A stretch of DNA of 64,000 bases from Geminicoccaceae bacterium (GTDB lineage Bacteria > Pseudomonadota > Alphaproteobacteria > Geminicoccales > Geminicoccaceae): NCBI GenBank assembly GCA_020638465.1, contig JACKIM010000002.1:682001-746000 (forward strand), given 5' to 3'. Each line of letters begins with the position of its first letter. Position 1 is the first letter of the stretch. Shown piece by piece: positions 35,504 through 45,878 of this stretch. The notes beneath the pieces are model-generated. The model ran no database searches and was not told the origin of the DNA. It worked only from the letters and a program-made list of their open reading frames with translations. The position numbers and the translations under genes were made by a program.

Positions 35504-36355
35504 ATGAATTTCGGAGACATCGTTGGCCAGCTGTTGCAGCAAGGCATGTCCGGCCAGACACAGGGCCGTCTGACCCATGCCCTTGGCGATCGCGGTATCG
35601 GCGGCCAGGGAGGCGGCCTCGAACAGATCCTCGGCGGCCTTCTTGGGGGTGGTGGACAGGGAGGGTCGAGTGCCGGCGGACTGGGCGGTCTGGCGGGGAT
35701 GCTTGGCGGTGGCCAGCAGGGGGGCGGTGGCCTCGGGGACATGCTCGGCAGCCTGCTCGGCGGCAAGTCTTCCGGCGGGTCGGGAGGCATGAGTAATGCG
35801 CAGGTCGGTGGCATCGGTGCCATTGCCGGTGCCCTGCTAGGTGGTGGTGGCGGTGCCGTCAAGGGGGCGATCGGCGGGAGTGCCATGGCGCTGCTGGGGA
35901 CGCTTGCCCTGTCTGCCCTGAAGAACTGGCAACACGGACAGTCAGGCCAGGGAGCGGCTCAGGCGCAGCCGGTGCAGATCACCGAGCATGAAGCGCAGCA
36001 GATGGCTGCACCGCAGACGGCCGAATTGTGCCTCAAGGCGATGATCTCCGCAGCGAAGGCAGATGGCCAGATCCAGGATGACGAAATGCAGCGCATCGTC
36101 GGCAAGCTGGAGGAAGGCGGCATCAGCGAAGAGGAGCGCAGTTTCGTCGTTCAGGAGATGTCCAAGCCCCTCGACCTTCAAGGGCTCATCAGTGAGGTTC
36201 CCAACACCCAGGTGGCGGCACAGGTCTATGCCGCGTCGCTTCTCGCCATCAAGGTCGATACTCAGGCCGAGGAGCAATACCTGCAGAAACTCGCAAACGG
36301 TCTTGGTCTCGATGCCGGTACCGTTCAGCGTCTCCATCAGATGGTTGGCGCCTGA
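35504..36355 (+). CDS. DUF533/TerB-like protein with glycine-rich N-terminal half
   Basis: 283 residues from ATG 35504, preceded by GGAGAG. The N-terminal 130 residues are dominated by glycine (for example LGGLLGGGGQGG and MLGGGQQGGGGLG), then one hydrophobic segment near residues 105-135. The C-terminal 130 residues form a TerB-like helical domain with CLKAMISAAKADGQIQDDEMQRIVGKL. This matches the DUF533 group related to tellurite-resistance TerB. The function is unknown; the fold binds divalent metals in TerB itself. Confidence 0.78.
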   Translation: MNFGDIVGQLLQQGMSGQTQGRLTHALGDRGIGGQGGGLEQILGGLLGGGGQGGSSAGGLGGLAGMLGGGQQGGGGLGDMLGSLLGGKSSGGSGGMSNAQVGGIGAIAGALLGGGGGAVKGAIGGSAMALLGTLALSALKNWQHGQSGQGAAQAQPVQITEHEAQQMAAPQTAELCLKAMISAAKADGQIQDDEMQRIVGKLEEGGISEEERSFVVQEMSKPLDLQGLISEVPNTQVAAQVYAASLLAIKVDTQAEEQYLQKLANGLGLDAGTVQRLHQMVGA

Positions 36356-36379
36356 TCCTTTGTTCCCGTCTTGAGTGAG

Positions 36380-36405
36380 AAGGGTGCCTGCCGGCGGGCA
36401 CCCTT
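36380..36405 (+). terminator. Rho-independent terminator after the DUF533 gene
   Basis: AAGGGTGCC (36380-36388) pairs with GGCACCCTT (36397-36405) around an 8-base loop and is followed by TCCC. It begins about 25 bases after the stop of the DUF533-type gene. The remaining gap to the next start holds no gene. Confidence 0.6.
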
Positions 36406-36600
36406 TCCCATCGGGTTCGGACGGCAGCGGGAAAAGAACTGACCCGGGATCGATGACGTGTGGGGTTGTTTCTCTCTTCATCGCGTGTCGTTACCGGCGT
36501 AAGAAGGCGGTCATGGAATTGGCGGTCGACTGTCTGACATTTTTCATGCACCGCAGGGCCAGCGGTGACGCTGACCGTCAGGGCTTGCAACAAGGTGGGA

Positions 36601-37050
36601 ATGCCGATGTCAGCTTCGAATTTTCGCAGGCTTGATGATACTTTCTCCGTCGCCCCTCAACTGGTCGAGCAGGATTTCGTCCAGGCAAGGGAGCAGGGGT
36701 TCCGCACGATCATCAATAATCGCCCGGACGGCGAGGGTTCCGGGCAGATGTCATCGGATCGTGCCGAGGCTGCCGCCAGCGCTCATGGATTAAAATACAT
36801 TTACTTGCCTGTGATTTCTGGTGGCATGACGGCCGCGGATGTCGTGGCCATGCGCGAGGCGCTGGCATCGGCCGAACGACCGGTGCTCGCCTATTGCCGT
36901 ACGGGCACCCGGTCGTGCAACCTGTGGGCCCTGGCCAGTGCGCCGGACGTTGCGGCCGATCAACTGGTCGATCTTGCAGCGCGGGCCGGTTACGACCTCG
37001 CGCCGTTGAGCGGTCAACTGGTGGCTATCCACCATCGCGGCGGGCTCTGA
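36601..37050 (+). CDS. DUF442/TIGR01244-type sulfurtransferase or phosphatase
   Basis: 149 residues from ATG 36601 (ATG 36607 also fits). The core matches the small dual-specificity phosphatase-like TIGR01244 family: LVEQDFVQAREQGFRTIINNRPDGEG, GLKYIYLPVISGG, and LAYCRTGTRSCNLW with a putative active Cys at residue 99. The CRxGxRS loop resembles a rhodanese active site, so sulfur transfer or phosphatase activity could both be meant. The same domain occurs fused to the beta-lactamase-like hydrolase Blh in other bacteria; here it stands alone. Confidence 0.82.
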   Translation: MPMSASNFRRLDDTFSVAPQLVEQDFVQAREQGFRTIINNRPDGEGSGQMSSDRAEAAASAHGLKYIYLPVISGGMTAADVVAMREALASAERPVLAYCRTGTRSCNLWALASAPDVAADQLVDLAARAGYDLAPLSGQLVAIHHRGGL

Positions 37051-37093
37051 GCCGGCATGATTTGTCGGATCGATGCGTCGGTCGCTGGCAGGC

Positions 37094-37127
37094 CGTCATG
37101 CATGGGCCGTCCTTCGCCCACATGACG
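37094..37127. terminator. Nested stem-loop between convergent genes
   Basis: CGTCATG (37094-37100) pairs with CATGACG (37121-37127), and inside TGGGC (37103-37107) pairs with GCCCA (37116-37120) around an 8-base loop. It lies in the 93-base gap between convergent genes and is a candidate bidirectional terminator, although no T-tract is present. Confidence 0.4.
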
Positions 37128-37143
37128 TATCGGCTCCGGTCGT

Positions 37144-37648
37144 TCAGGCTGCCTCGGCACGTTTGTGGCGATGCCGGGCTTCGAGAATGTTTGCGGGATC
37201 GATGGCGTTACTGTCGAGCTGATAGGTCAGGGTCATGTCAATATTGGCGTTGTGCCAGCTTTCGAAAGCACGACCCTCCGCAATCTCGAAGGAATCGAAG
37301 CCGCACTGGCGCATGAATGCGTACTGGTCGACCAGCACGTTGCCGATGGCGCGCAGTTCGTTTTGGTAGCCCATCCGATCCCGAAGGATACGGGCGGAGG
37401 AATAGGATCTTCCGTCGGAGAATTTCGGGAAGCGCAGGGCGATCACCTGAAGCCACTTGATCCAGGGGGCCAGCGCCTCGACCCGTTCATGTGGTTCGAC
37501 CACCACGCCGACGCAGCATCCCCGTTGGAACAGGTCCTCGCCCTCGACCCCGAGCAACCGCTCGTAGGTCACGATGACGCGGGCGCCATAGGCCGGCGTG
37601 ACATCGTCCGCCACATGGATCCAGCGGTCCTCGACAAAACTTCCGTTT

Positions 37649-37662
<14 letters not shown>
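37144..37662 (-). CDS. DUF934 domain-containing protein of sulfur assimilation
   Basis: 172 residues from ATG 37662, overlapping the end of the nitrite/sulfite reductase gene by 14 bases. The DUF934 core reads FPKFSDGRSYSSARILRDRMGYQNELRAIGNVLVDQYAFMRQCGFDSFE. Members are found next to sulfite reductase and cysH genes in alphaproteobacteria and are assumed to assist sulfite or sulfate reduction, but have no shown activity. Here it is the last gene of the operon, without cysH after it. Confidence 0.86.
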
Positions 37663-39310
<1,648 letters not shown>

Positions 39311-39316
39311 GCGCTG

Positions 39317-39610
39317 CTATCCCTGCCTGACGGCCTGCTTGCCGAGATCGGTGCGTACCGACGGGCCGGAGGCGCGAAACTTTTCACGATAATGAACAGG
39401 CACGACGAGATCGCCGTGGCATTCCACCTCGATGAGATAGGGTTCGACCACGATGTTGGCCCGGGCGTCGCTGTTGCCGCGCGAGACCAGTTCGTCGGCC
39501 TTGTCGTCATTGTCGGCAATTCGTGCCTCATGGACGAACGGACGCCAGCCATCGGTGGAAAGGTAGACGACGTCGCCGGTTGCGAGGTGATTGGCAGTGA
39601 GGATCTTCAT
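39317..39610 (-). CDS. DUF2849 domain-containing protein
   Basis: 97 residues. The family pattern is visible: ATGDVVYLSTDGWRPFVHEARIADN followed by VVEPYLIEVECHGDLVVPVHYREKFRASGPSVRTDLG. DUF2849 genes sit between cysG and sulfite reductase in many alphaproteobacteria, and the protein is thought to take part in sulfite reduction, possibly as a small accessory partner. It is 6 bases upstream of the reductase gene and 3 bases downstream of the siroheme synthase gene. Confidence 0.88.
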   Translation of the reverse strand: MKILTANHLATGDVVYLSTDGWRPFVHEARIADNDDKADELVSRGNSDARANIVVEPYLIEVECHGDLVVPVHYREKFRASGPSVRTDLGKQAVRQG

Positions 39611-39613
39611 GGA

Positions 39614-41008
39614 TCAGGCGGCCTCAAGCTGGGGTAGGGCGGCAGGACGGGCGAGCAGCGCGCGTGCGCCGATGAGAATGATGGCGGGACCTCTGACGTT
39701 CCCGCTTGTGGCAGTGCGTGCCAGCGCGTCGATCCGGGTCTGCACGATGTTCTCGTCGGGCAGTGTCGCCCGTTCGACTATGGTGACGGGAGTCGCCGGA
39801 TCGATGCCCGCATCGAGCAGCCCGCGTTCGATCGATGATGCGGCGCCCATGCCCATGTAGATCGCATGGACCTGTCCCGGGCGGGCCAGGGTCGCCCAGT
39901 CATGCTGCGCCGGACCGTCGCTGGCATGACCGGTCAAGATGGTAAGCGACCGGGCGGCATCGCGCTCCGTGAGCAGGGCCCCCGCGCTGGCGGCTGCGGC
40001 CAGTGCCGAGGTGATGCCGGGAATGATGGAGACCTCGATGCCATGCGCCTGGAGGGCCTCGATCTCTTCGGCGGCCCGGCCGAAGATCAGCGGGTCGCCG
40101 CCCTTGAGACGCACCACGCGATGTCCTGCGCGGGCCTCGCGGACGAGAATGGCGTTGATGTCCTCCTGACGGGTCGAGGGAGCATGGGGTGTCTTGCCAA
40201 CGGCGATACGCCGGGCGTCACGGCGGGCAACCTCGATTATGGCATCGGGAACCAGCCGGTCGACGACGATCACATCGGCTTCCTGAAGTGCGCGCATGGC
40301 CTTGAAGGTGAGGAGGTCGGGATCACCCGGACCGGCGCCGACCAGTGTCACCCGGCCGGGTTCTGCGCTTCGTGCTGCCAGTGCGTCGATGCTGCTCAGG
40401 TCGGGCTCTTCGAGTGTATCGGAATGTCCCGCAAGCACGTTGCGGGCGATATCGCTGTCGAAGAAACGTTCGAAGACCTTGCGGCGCAGGCTGCCATCCC
40501 CGGAAAGGAGGGAGGCGCGGTCACGCAACCTGCCGGCGATCCGCGCGAGCGTGCCGAGACGCGAGGGCAGAAGTGCCTCAAGCTGTGCTTTGATGCGCCG
40601 GGCGAGCACCGGCGCTGTACCCTCGGTGCCAATGGCCACCACCACCGGGTCGCGGTCGACGATGGCAGGCGTGGTGAAGCTGCACATTTGCGGAGCATCC
40701 ACGACATTGACGGGGATGTTGCGCGAACGGGCGGCAAAGGATACGGCCGCATCCTGCAGCCGGTCGCCGGTGGCCGCGAAGACGAGGCGGCAACCGTCAA
40801 CGAGCGCGGGTTCGAATGACAACGCCAGATGCTCGATCGTGCCGGCCATGACCTGCTGGTGGAGTTCTTCGCACGGGCGGTCGGCGACCACGCGTATCCG
40901 CGCACGGGTCTTGCGCAGGAGGCGGACCTTCTGGGCCGCCGCTTCCTGCCCTCCCACCACGAGCACGGGCGCGCGGTCGAGATCGACGAACACCGGATAG
41001 TAGCGCAT
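39614..41008 (-). CDS. cysG: Siroheme synthase, fused CysG type
   Basis: 464 residues from ATG 41008, with CGGAG 8 bases before it; a GTG at 41032 is not preferred. The N-terminal third is the precorrin-2 dehydrogenase/ferrochelatase domain (VFVDLDRAPVLVVGGQEAAAQK). The C-terminal two thirds is the uroporphyrinogen-III methyltransferase: VTLVGAGPGDPDLLTFKAMRALQEADVIVVD, VRLKGGDPLIFGRAAEE and AIYMGM. It makes siroheme in three steps for the reductase made two genes downstream. It is the first gene of the sulfur operon, and the promoter must lie in the AT-rich gap upstream. Confidence 0.95.
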   Translation of the reverse strand: MRYYPVFVDLDRAPVLVVGGQEAAAQKVRLLRKTRARIRVVADRPCEELHQQVMAGTIEHLALSFEPALVDGCRLVFAATGDRLQDAAVSFAARSRNIPVNVVDAPQMCSFTTPAIVDRDPVVVAIGTEGTAPVLARRIKAQLEALLPSRLGTLARIAGRLRDRASLLSGDGSLRRKVFERFFDSDIARNVLAGHSDTLEEPDLSSIDALAARSAEPGRVTLVGAGPGDPDLLTFKAMRALQEADVIVVDRLVPDAIIEVARRDARRIAVGKTPHAPSTRQEDINAILVREARAGHRVVRLKGGDPLIFGRAAEEIEALQAHGIEVSIIPGITSALAAAASAGALLTERDAARSLTILTGHASDGPAQHDWATLARPGQVHAIYMGMGAASSIERGLLDAGIDPATPVTIVERATLPDENIVQTRIDALARTATSGNVRGPAIILIGARALLARPAALPQLEAA

Positions 41009-41054
41009 GGGCGTCTCCGAGCCATTGCACACTGTATGCGCGATGGATGGATTA

Positions 41055-41107
41055 TTTCACATCAAAAAGTCAATATATAAAATTTCACACATATTTTTCA
41101 TGTGAAA
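41055..41107 (-). promoter_or_regulatory. AT-rich control region with TTTCACA repeats before cysG
   Basis: TTTCACA occurs at 41055-41061 and 41083-41089, and its reverse TGTGAAA at 41101-41107. The last two form an inverted repeat with an 11-base centre. TATATT-like and TTGACT-like hexamers (AGTCAA at 41068-41073 on the plus strand) lie between. The block is far more A/T-rich than its surroundings and precedes cysG on the minus strand, so an activator or repressor of the sulfur operon may bind here. I cannot fit an exact promoter spacing. Confidence 0.4.
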
Positions 41108-41195
41108 ATAAATTGGCCAATCTCGCAGCCCATTCAGATACTTGGCTGCATATTCACATCAAGTTATTGTTTTTATGTTCCTTTTCTTGCCGGGT

Positions 41196-41606
41196 TCAGT
41201 CAGCCAGGACCACCACAGTGCCCGCGATCTTGTCATGCCAGGCCTGTCTTCGTTCGTCGAACAGGACCCACAGATAGCCTACACCGAGGATGAGTCCGGA
41301 GATCAGGTAGCCGGCGTAACGACTGACATACTGCCACACGGTGGGAGCTCCGCCCGTCGCCGCATCGACGATCCGGATTCGCATCACGATCTTGCCGGGC
41401 GTTGCCTGATAGCGGATCCACAGATCGATGATGATCACGGCGGGAACCGTCCAGCTCACCAGTTCCGCCCCGTATCGTGCGTGAAGGTCGGGGTCGAAGG
41501 CCGCGTTCCCGTAGAGAAGCACCTGCAGGATGAGGGCCATCGGCACCATCCACAACAGGTCAATGATCTGGGCCAGTACACGCTGACCGAAGGTGGCATA
41601 ATTCAT
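41196..41606 (-). CDS. RDD family membrane protein
   Basis: 136 residues from ATG 41606 (earlier in-frame starts add a non-conserved stretch). The RDD domain begins FGQRVLAQIIDLLWMVPMAL and has the conserved Asp in IIDL and ATPGKIVMRIRIVDAATG. Three membrane segments are predicted. The family's function is uncertain, sometimes sodium or small-molecule transport. It follows ugpC on the same strand by 64 bases and may be the last gene of the ugp transcript, but it could equally be separate. Confidence 0.88.
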   Translation of the reverse strand: MNYATFGQRVLAQIIDLLWMVPMALILQVLLYGNAAFDPDLHARYGAELVSWTVPAVIIIDLWIRYQATPGKIVMRIRIVDAATGGAPTVWQYVSRYAGYLISGLILGVGYLWVLFDERRQAWHDKIAGTVVVLAD

Positions 41607-41670
41607 GAGCCTTTTCCCGCGCGGTGGACTTGTGGTGTCCGTCAGCCACCAACCTACGCCAGGATCGGCC

Positions 41671-42780
41671 TCAGGCAAGGGCGAGACGCGCACCACGGTC
41701 CGCATCGAACGCATGAAAGGCCGAAGCGCGGGCTTGAGCCATCAGCTTCGTGCCCGACTCGAACGAGGCTTGCCCCGGTATCCGGACTACCAGTTCGCTG
41801 TGACCATCGTCGAGCAGGCCGTGTATGAAGCTCTCATGACCGATGAGCTCCACGCCTGTCACTGTCAGCCGCAGCGAAATTGTACCGGTTGGCGTCGTAT
41901 CGGCACTTTCATGGGCAGCTGCGATCGACAGATCCTCCGGGCGCACTCCCAGACGCAGGTTTTGCGGCAGGGCGGGAGTGCCGTTCGGGCCGGTCCAGAC
42001 GGTGTCGGGCTGAGCGGTAATTCTGATACCTTTGCCAATGGTCTGAGCATCGAGAATGTTCATGGCCGGCGATCCGATGAAACCGGCAACGAATACCGAG
42101 GCGGGACGGGAATAGACTTCCATAGGCGTGCCGACCTGTTCCACCCTGCCACCATTCATCACGACCAGGCGATCGCCCAGTGTCATCGCTTCCAGCTGGT
42201 CATGGGTCACGTACAGGCTGGTCGTTGTCAGCTTGCGTTGCAATCGTCGTATCTCGATACGCATCTGCACGCGTAGCTTGGCGTCGAGATTGGACAGCGG
42301 CTCGTCGAACAGGAAGGCTGCCGGCTGGCGCACGATGGCGCGACCCATGGCCACGCGCTGACGCTGACCGCCCGAAAGCTGCCGTGGGCGCCGCTGGAGC
42401 AGATGGTCGAGTTGCAGGGTCCGTGCGGTCTCCTGCACCCTCCTGTCGATCTCGGCCGTAGCCGTGCCCCGGTTGCGCAGCCCATAGGCCATGTTGTCGA
42501 ATACCGTCATGTGAGGATAGAGGGCATAGGTCTGGAAAACCATGGCAATGTCGCGATCGGCCGGTTCGAGGTCGTTGACCCGCTTCCCCGCGATGCGGAT
42601 TTCGCCCGATGTCACCGTCTCCAGGCCAGCAACCATTCGCAGCAACGTGGATTTGCCGCAACCTGACGGTCCCACCAGAACGATCATCTCGCCATCGGCA
42701 ATGTCGAGCGAGATGCCCTGGATGGCTGCCACGCCACCCGGATAGACTTTCCTGACGTTGTCGAGGCTGATTTCGGCCAT
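41671..42780 (-). CDS. ugpC: Glycerol-3-phosphate ABC transporter, ATP-binding protein
   Basis: 369 residues of the MalK/UgpC type. Walker A is GPSGCGKSTLL (near residue 36), the signature LSGGQRQRVAMGRAIVRQP precedes Walker B FLFDEPLSNLDAKLR, and a C-terminal TOBE-like regulatory domain follows (residues 240-369). It energises import of sn-glycerol 3-phosphate, although other MalK-type cargo such as glycerophosphodiesters is possible. It is the last of the ugpB-A-E-C genes, 3 bases after ugpE. Confidence 0.92.
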   Translation of the reverse strand: MAEISLDNVRKVYPGGVAAIQGISLDIADGEMIVLVGPSGCGKSTLLRMVAGLETVTSGEIRIAGKRVNDLEPADRDIAMVFQTYALYPHMTVFDNMAYGLRNRGTATAEIDRRVQETARTLQLDHLLQRRPRQLSGGQRQRVAMGRAIVRQPAAFLFDEPLSNLDAKLRVQMRIEIRRLQRKLTTTSLYVTHDQLEAMTLGDRLVVMNGGRVEQVGTPMEVYSRPASVFVAGFIGSPAMNILDAQTIGKGIRITAQPDTVWTGPNGTPALPQNLRLGVRPEDLSIAAAHESADTTPTGTISLRLTVTGVELIGHESFIHGLLDDGHSELVVRIPGQASFESGTKLMAQARASAFHAFDADRGARLALA

Positions 42781-42783
42781 GCT

Positions 42784-43632
42784 TCACTTCTCGGATTCGA
42801 TGAGGCCCTTGACGAACAGCCGTTGCATTCCGACCACCACCGCCACAGGCGGGATCATCGCCAGAATGGTGACGGTCATCACCTCATTCCACAGCGGCAG
42901 CGACTCGGCTACCTCGGCCATGCGCTTGATCCCCATGACCACGGTGTACATCGTCTCGTCAGTGGTAATGAGCAGGGGCCACAGATACTGGTTCCAGCCG
43001 TAGATGAAGAGAATCACGAACAGCGCCGCCATGTTGGTGCGTGACAGGGGCAGCAGGATATCTTTGAGGAATTTCAGCGGTCCCGCTCCGTCGATGCGGG
43101 CCGCTTCCACCAGTTCGTCGGGCACGGTCAGGAAAAACTGGCGAAAGAGGAAGGTTGCCGTTGCCGAAGCTATCAACGGAATGATGAGGCCCGGATAGCT
43201 GTTCAGCAGTCCCAGATCGGCAACCACCTCGTAAGTCGGAAGGATCCGGACTTCCACCGGCAGCATGAGTGTCAGGAAGATGGTCCAGAAACACAGCATC
43301 CGGAGTGGGAAACGGAAGTAGACAATGGCGAAGGCCGAAAGGAACGAAATGGCGATCTTCCCCACGGCGATACCGACTGCCATGATCAGCGAGTTGAGCA
43401 TCATCGCTCCGATGGGCCCGCCGCCCGCCTTCTCACTGCCATCGACCAGGATGGCACGGTAGTTCTCGATCATGTGCCCACCCGGAAGGATGGGGATCGG
43501 TGCCCTGAACAGCGCCTCGGGCGCATGGGTGGAGGCGACCCACGCCACCCAGATGGGAAAGGCGACCAGCGCGATGCCACACAGGATAACGAGGTGCGCG
43601 ATAACGTCCAGCCAGGGGCGCCGCTCGATCAT
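42784..43632 (-). CDS. ugpE: Glycerol-3-phosphate ABC transporter permease UgpE
   Basis: 282 residues from ATG 43632, which overlaps the ugpA stop by ATGA. Six membrane segments, and the EAA-loop signature EAARIDGAGPLKFLKDILLPL near residue 190 that contacts the ATPase. The MalG/UgpE-type N-terminus begins MIERRPWLDVIAHLVILCGI. It forms the transmembrane pore with UgpA. The frame continues 170 codons further upstream in a different coding context, but that stretch is the ugpA gene read out of frame. Confidence 0.92.
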   Translation of the reverse strand: MIERRPWLDVIAHLVILCGIALVAFPIWVAWVASTHAPEALFRAPIPILPGGHMIENYRAILVDGSEKAGGGPIGAMMLNSLIMAVGIAVGKIAISFLSAFAIVYFRFPLRMLCFWTIFLTLMLPVEVRILPTYEVVADLGLLNSYPGLIIPLIASATATFLFRQFFLTVPDELVEAARIDGAGPLKFLKDILLPLSRTNMAALFVILFIYGWNQYLWPLLITTDETMYTVVMGIKRMAEVAESLPLWNEVMTVTILAMIPPVAVVVGMQRLFVKGLIESEK

Positions 43633-44513
43633 TGGTACTGCACCCTCTTTTCGACATAGCGGAACTGGAGCACGGTGAGCATGGTGACGATGGCCATCAG
43701 GACCACGGACTGAGCTGCCGAACTGCCCAGATCGAGGGCTTGGAAACCGTCGTGGAAAACCTTGTAGACGAGGATGTTCGTGGCCCGTGCTGGCCCGCCC
43801 TCGGTCGTTGCGTCGATGATCGAGAAGGTCTCGAAAAAGGCATAGACGACATTCACCACCAGAAGGAAGAATGTGGTGGGGGCGAGCAGCGGCAGCTGGA
43901 TCGTCCAGAAACGTCGACCGGGTCCCGCGCAGTCGATGGCTCCGGCCTCGATCAGCGATTTCGGGATGGCCTGCAGACCGGCCAGGAAGAAGATGAAATT
44001 GTAGGATACCTGTTTCCATACCGCGGCGACGATGATGAGGATCATCGCATGGGTGCCGTTCAACTGGTGATTCCAGTCGATGCCCACGGAGTCCAATGCG
44101 TAGGCGACCATGCCGATGGTGGGATTGAGCATGAAGAGCCACAGCACGCCGACCACCGCCGGTGCGACGGCATAGGGCCAGATGAGCAGGGTCTTGTAGA
44201 GGGTGGCTCCACGCACCACCCGGTCGGCCATGACGGCCAGCAGAAGGGCGATGGAAAGACCGAAGAAGGCAACCGCTGCGCTGAAGACGATCGTGACGCC
44301 GAAGGAATGAAGATAGTTGGGGTCGGCAAGCAGGATTTCAAAATTCTCGAACCACACGAATTCGGTGGACAGACCGAATGCATCCTGCACCAGCATCGAC
44401 TGCATCAGGGCCTGGCTGGCCGGCCAGATGAAGAACACCATCGTGATGACGACCTGCGGTGCCACCAGCAGGTAGGGCAGCCATCGATGACGGAAGACGA
44501 TACGCTTTTCCAC
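43629..44513 (-). CDS. ugpA: Glycerol-3-phosphate ABC transporter permease UgpA
   Basis: 294 residues. It has six membrane segments, begins RWLPYLLVAPQVVITMVFFIWPASQ, and carries the EAA-loop EAGAIDCAGPGRRFWTIQLPLL near residue 195. It is the MalF-type partner of UgpE. A strong stem-loop lies in the 54-base gap between ugpB and this gene. Its last 4 bases overlap ugpE. Confidence 0.93.
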   Translation of the reverse strand: MEKRIVFRHRWLPYLLVAPQVVITMVFFIWPASQALMQSMLVQDAFGLSTEFVWFENFEILLADPNYLHSFGVTIVFSAAVAFFGLSIALLLAVMADRVVRGATLYKTLLIWPYAVAPAVVGVLWLFMLNPTIGMVAYALDSVGIDWNHQLNGTHAMILIIVAAVWKQVSYNFIFFLAGLQAIPKSLIEAGAIDCAGPGRRFWTIQLPLLAPTTFFLLVVNVVYAFFETFSIIDATTEGGPARATNILVYKVFHDGFQALDLGSSAAQSVVLMAIVTMLTVLQFRYVEKRVQYQ

Positions 44514-44526
44514 GCGGAGCGGAGTT

Positions 44527-44561
44527 GGCGGGAACGCCCCGTTCTCGGGGATGTTCCCGCC
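44527..44561 (-). repeat. Strong stem-loop between ugpB and ugpA
   Basis: GGCGGGAAC (44527-44535) pairs exactly with GTTCCCGCC (44553-44561), and inside CCCCG (44537-44541) pairs with CGGGG (44546-44550) around a 4-base loop. The hairpin begins 6 bases after the ugpB stop on the minus strand. No T-tract follows. Such structures usually raise the mRNA level of the binding protein over the permeases. Confidence 0.6.
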
Positions 44562-44567
44562 GCAGTC

Positions 44568-45878
44568 CTAGCGTTCGAACTTGCGCAGCAGCTCGTTGCC
44601 GCGCTCGACAGCCGTATCCAGCGCGTCCTGGGCTGACTTGCTGCCGGCCCAGACCGCTTCGAGCTCCTCGTTGATGACGTCGCGGATCTGCACGAAATTG
44701 CCGAAGCGAACACCCTTGGAATTTTCGGTGGGGATGTTCAGGCTCAGTTCCCTGACGGCGGTGTCGGCGCCGGGGGCCTTGTCGTAGAAGCCCTGTTCAC
44801 GGCTGAGCTCGGAGGCCGCCAGGGTGATCGGCACGTAGCCGGTTTCCTGATGCCACCAGGCCTGTACTTCCGGCGAAGAGAGGTAATTGAAGAATTTCGC
44901 TACGCCCTTGTATTGCTCGGGCGTTCCGCCCTTCAGGACCCAGAGCGTGGCGCCGCCGATGATCGAGTTCTGCGGCGCATCGACGACATCGCTGTCGTAG
45001 GGCAGCATGGTGATCCCGAAATCGAACCCGGCCTGTTCCTTGATCGATCCGTAATAGGCCGAGCTGTTCAGCCACATGCCGCACTCACCGGTCGTGAACT
45101 TGGGCAGGCTGTCGCCACGTCGGCCACCGTAGTCGAAGGTCTTGTCCTTTTGCCATTCCGCAAGCTGGGCGATGAGCTTGGGCACGATGGCATTCTTGTT
45201 GAAGACCAGTTCCGTGTCGGTACCTTCGAAACCATTGCCCTTTGTACCGACGGGCTGATCGTGCCAGGCGGACATGTTCTCCACGAGCACCCAGCTCTGC
45301 CAGCCCACCGAGAAGCCGCAAGGCAGGCCGCTGGCCTTGAGAGCCTTCGATGCCTCGCCGACTTCCTGCCATGTCTTTGGAGGGTTGTCCGGGTCGAGGC
45401 CGGCCGCCTTGAACGCGTCCTTGTTGTACCACATCACCGGTGTCGAACTGTTGAAGGGGAGCGACAGGAGCTTGTTGTCGGCTGTGGTGTAATAGCTGAC
45501 CACGGCCGGCAGGTAGTCGTTCTGGTTGAAGGGCTCGCCGGCTTCCGCCATCAGCTCGAAGACCGGATAGACGGCCCCCTCGGCCTTCATCATCGTCGCG
45601 GTGCCGACCTCGAAGACCTGGACGATCTGCGGCTGCTCACCGGCGCGGAAGGCCGCGACGGCGGCCGTCATGGTTTCGGTGTAGTTGCCCTTGTAGGTTG
45701 GAACGATCTCGTATTCGTCCTGTGAAGCATTGAAATCGGAGGCGATCTTGTCGACGCGCTCATTGTTGACGCCCGACATGGCATGCCACCATTGGAACTG
45801 CGTCTTCGCCTCGGCTGCCGTCGCGAACACAAGCACGGCGACGGTACCGGCCACCAGCGCAACACCGTTCTTTCGCAT
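44568..45878 (-). CDS. ugpB: Glycerol-3-phosphate ABC transporter substrate-binding protein UgpB
   Basis: 436 residues. A Sec signal peptide (MRKNGVALVAGTVAVLVFATAAEA) is followed by the mature SBP_bac_8-type lobes: TQFQWWHAMSGVNNERVDKIASDFNAS, PVMWYNKDAFKAAGLDPDNPP and GAPEQYKGVAKFFNYLSS-like segments. UgpB captures sn-glycerol 3-phosphate and similar esters in the periplasm for UgpA/E/C. It is the first gene of the operon, and a Pho-box-like site lies about 70 bases upstream. Confidence 0.93.
   Translation of the reverse strand: MRKNGVALVAGTVAVLVFATAAEAKTQFQWWHAMSGVNNERVDKIASDFNASQDEYEIVPTYKGNYTETMTAAVAAFRAGEQPQIVQVFEVGTATMMKAEGAVYPVFELMAEAGEPFNQNDYLPAVVSYYTTADNKLLSLPFNSSTPVMWYNKDAFKAAGLDPDNPPKTWQEVGEASKALKASGLPCGFSVGWQSWVLVENMSAWHDQPVGTKGNGFEGTDTELVFNKNAIVPKLIAQLAEWQKDKTFDYGGRRGDSLPKFTTGECGMWLNSSAYYGSIKEQAGFDFGITMLPYDSDVVDAPQNSIIGGATLWVLKGGTPEQYKGVAKFFNYLSSPEVQAWWHQETGYVPITLAASELSREQGFYDKAPGADTAVRELSLNIPTENSKGVRFGNFVQIRDVINEELEAVWAGSKSAQDALDTAVERGNELLRKFER

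Noticed and set aside
35600..35800. Repetitive GGC-rich DNA in the DUF533-type gene taken as a tandem repeat
   Set aside because: The repeats follow the coding frame and encode a glycine-rich linker; unit length is irregular.
43633..44142. A 170-codon upstream extension of the ugpE frame
   Set aside because: It runs through ugpA in another frame; the ATGA overlap and MIERRPWLD start mark the true beginning.
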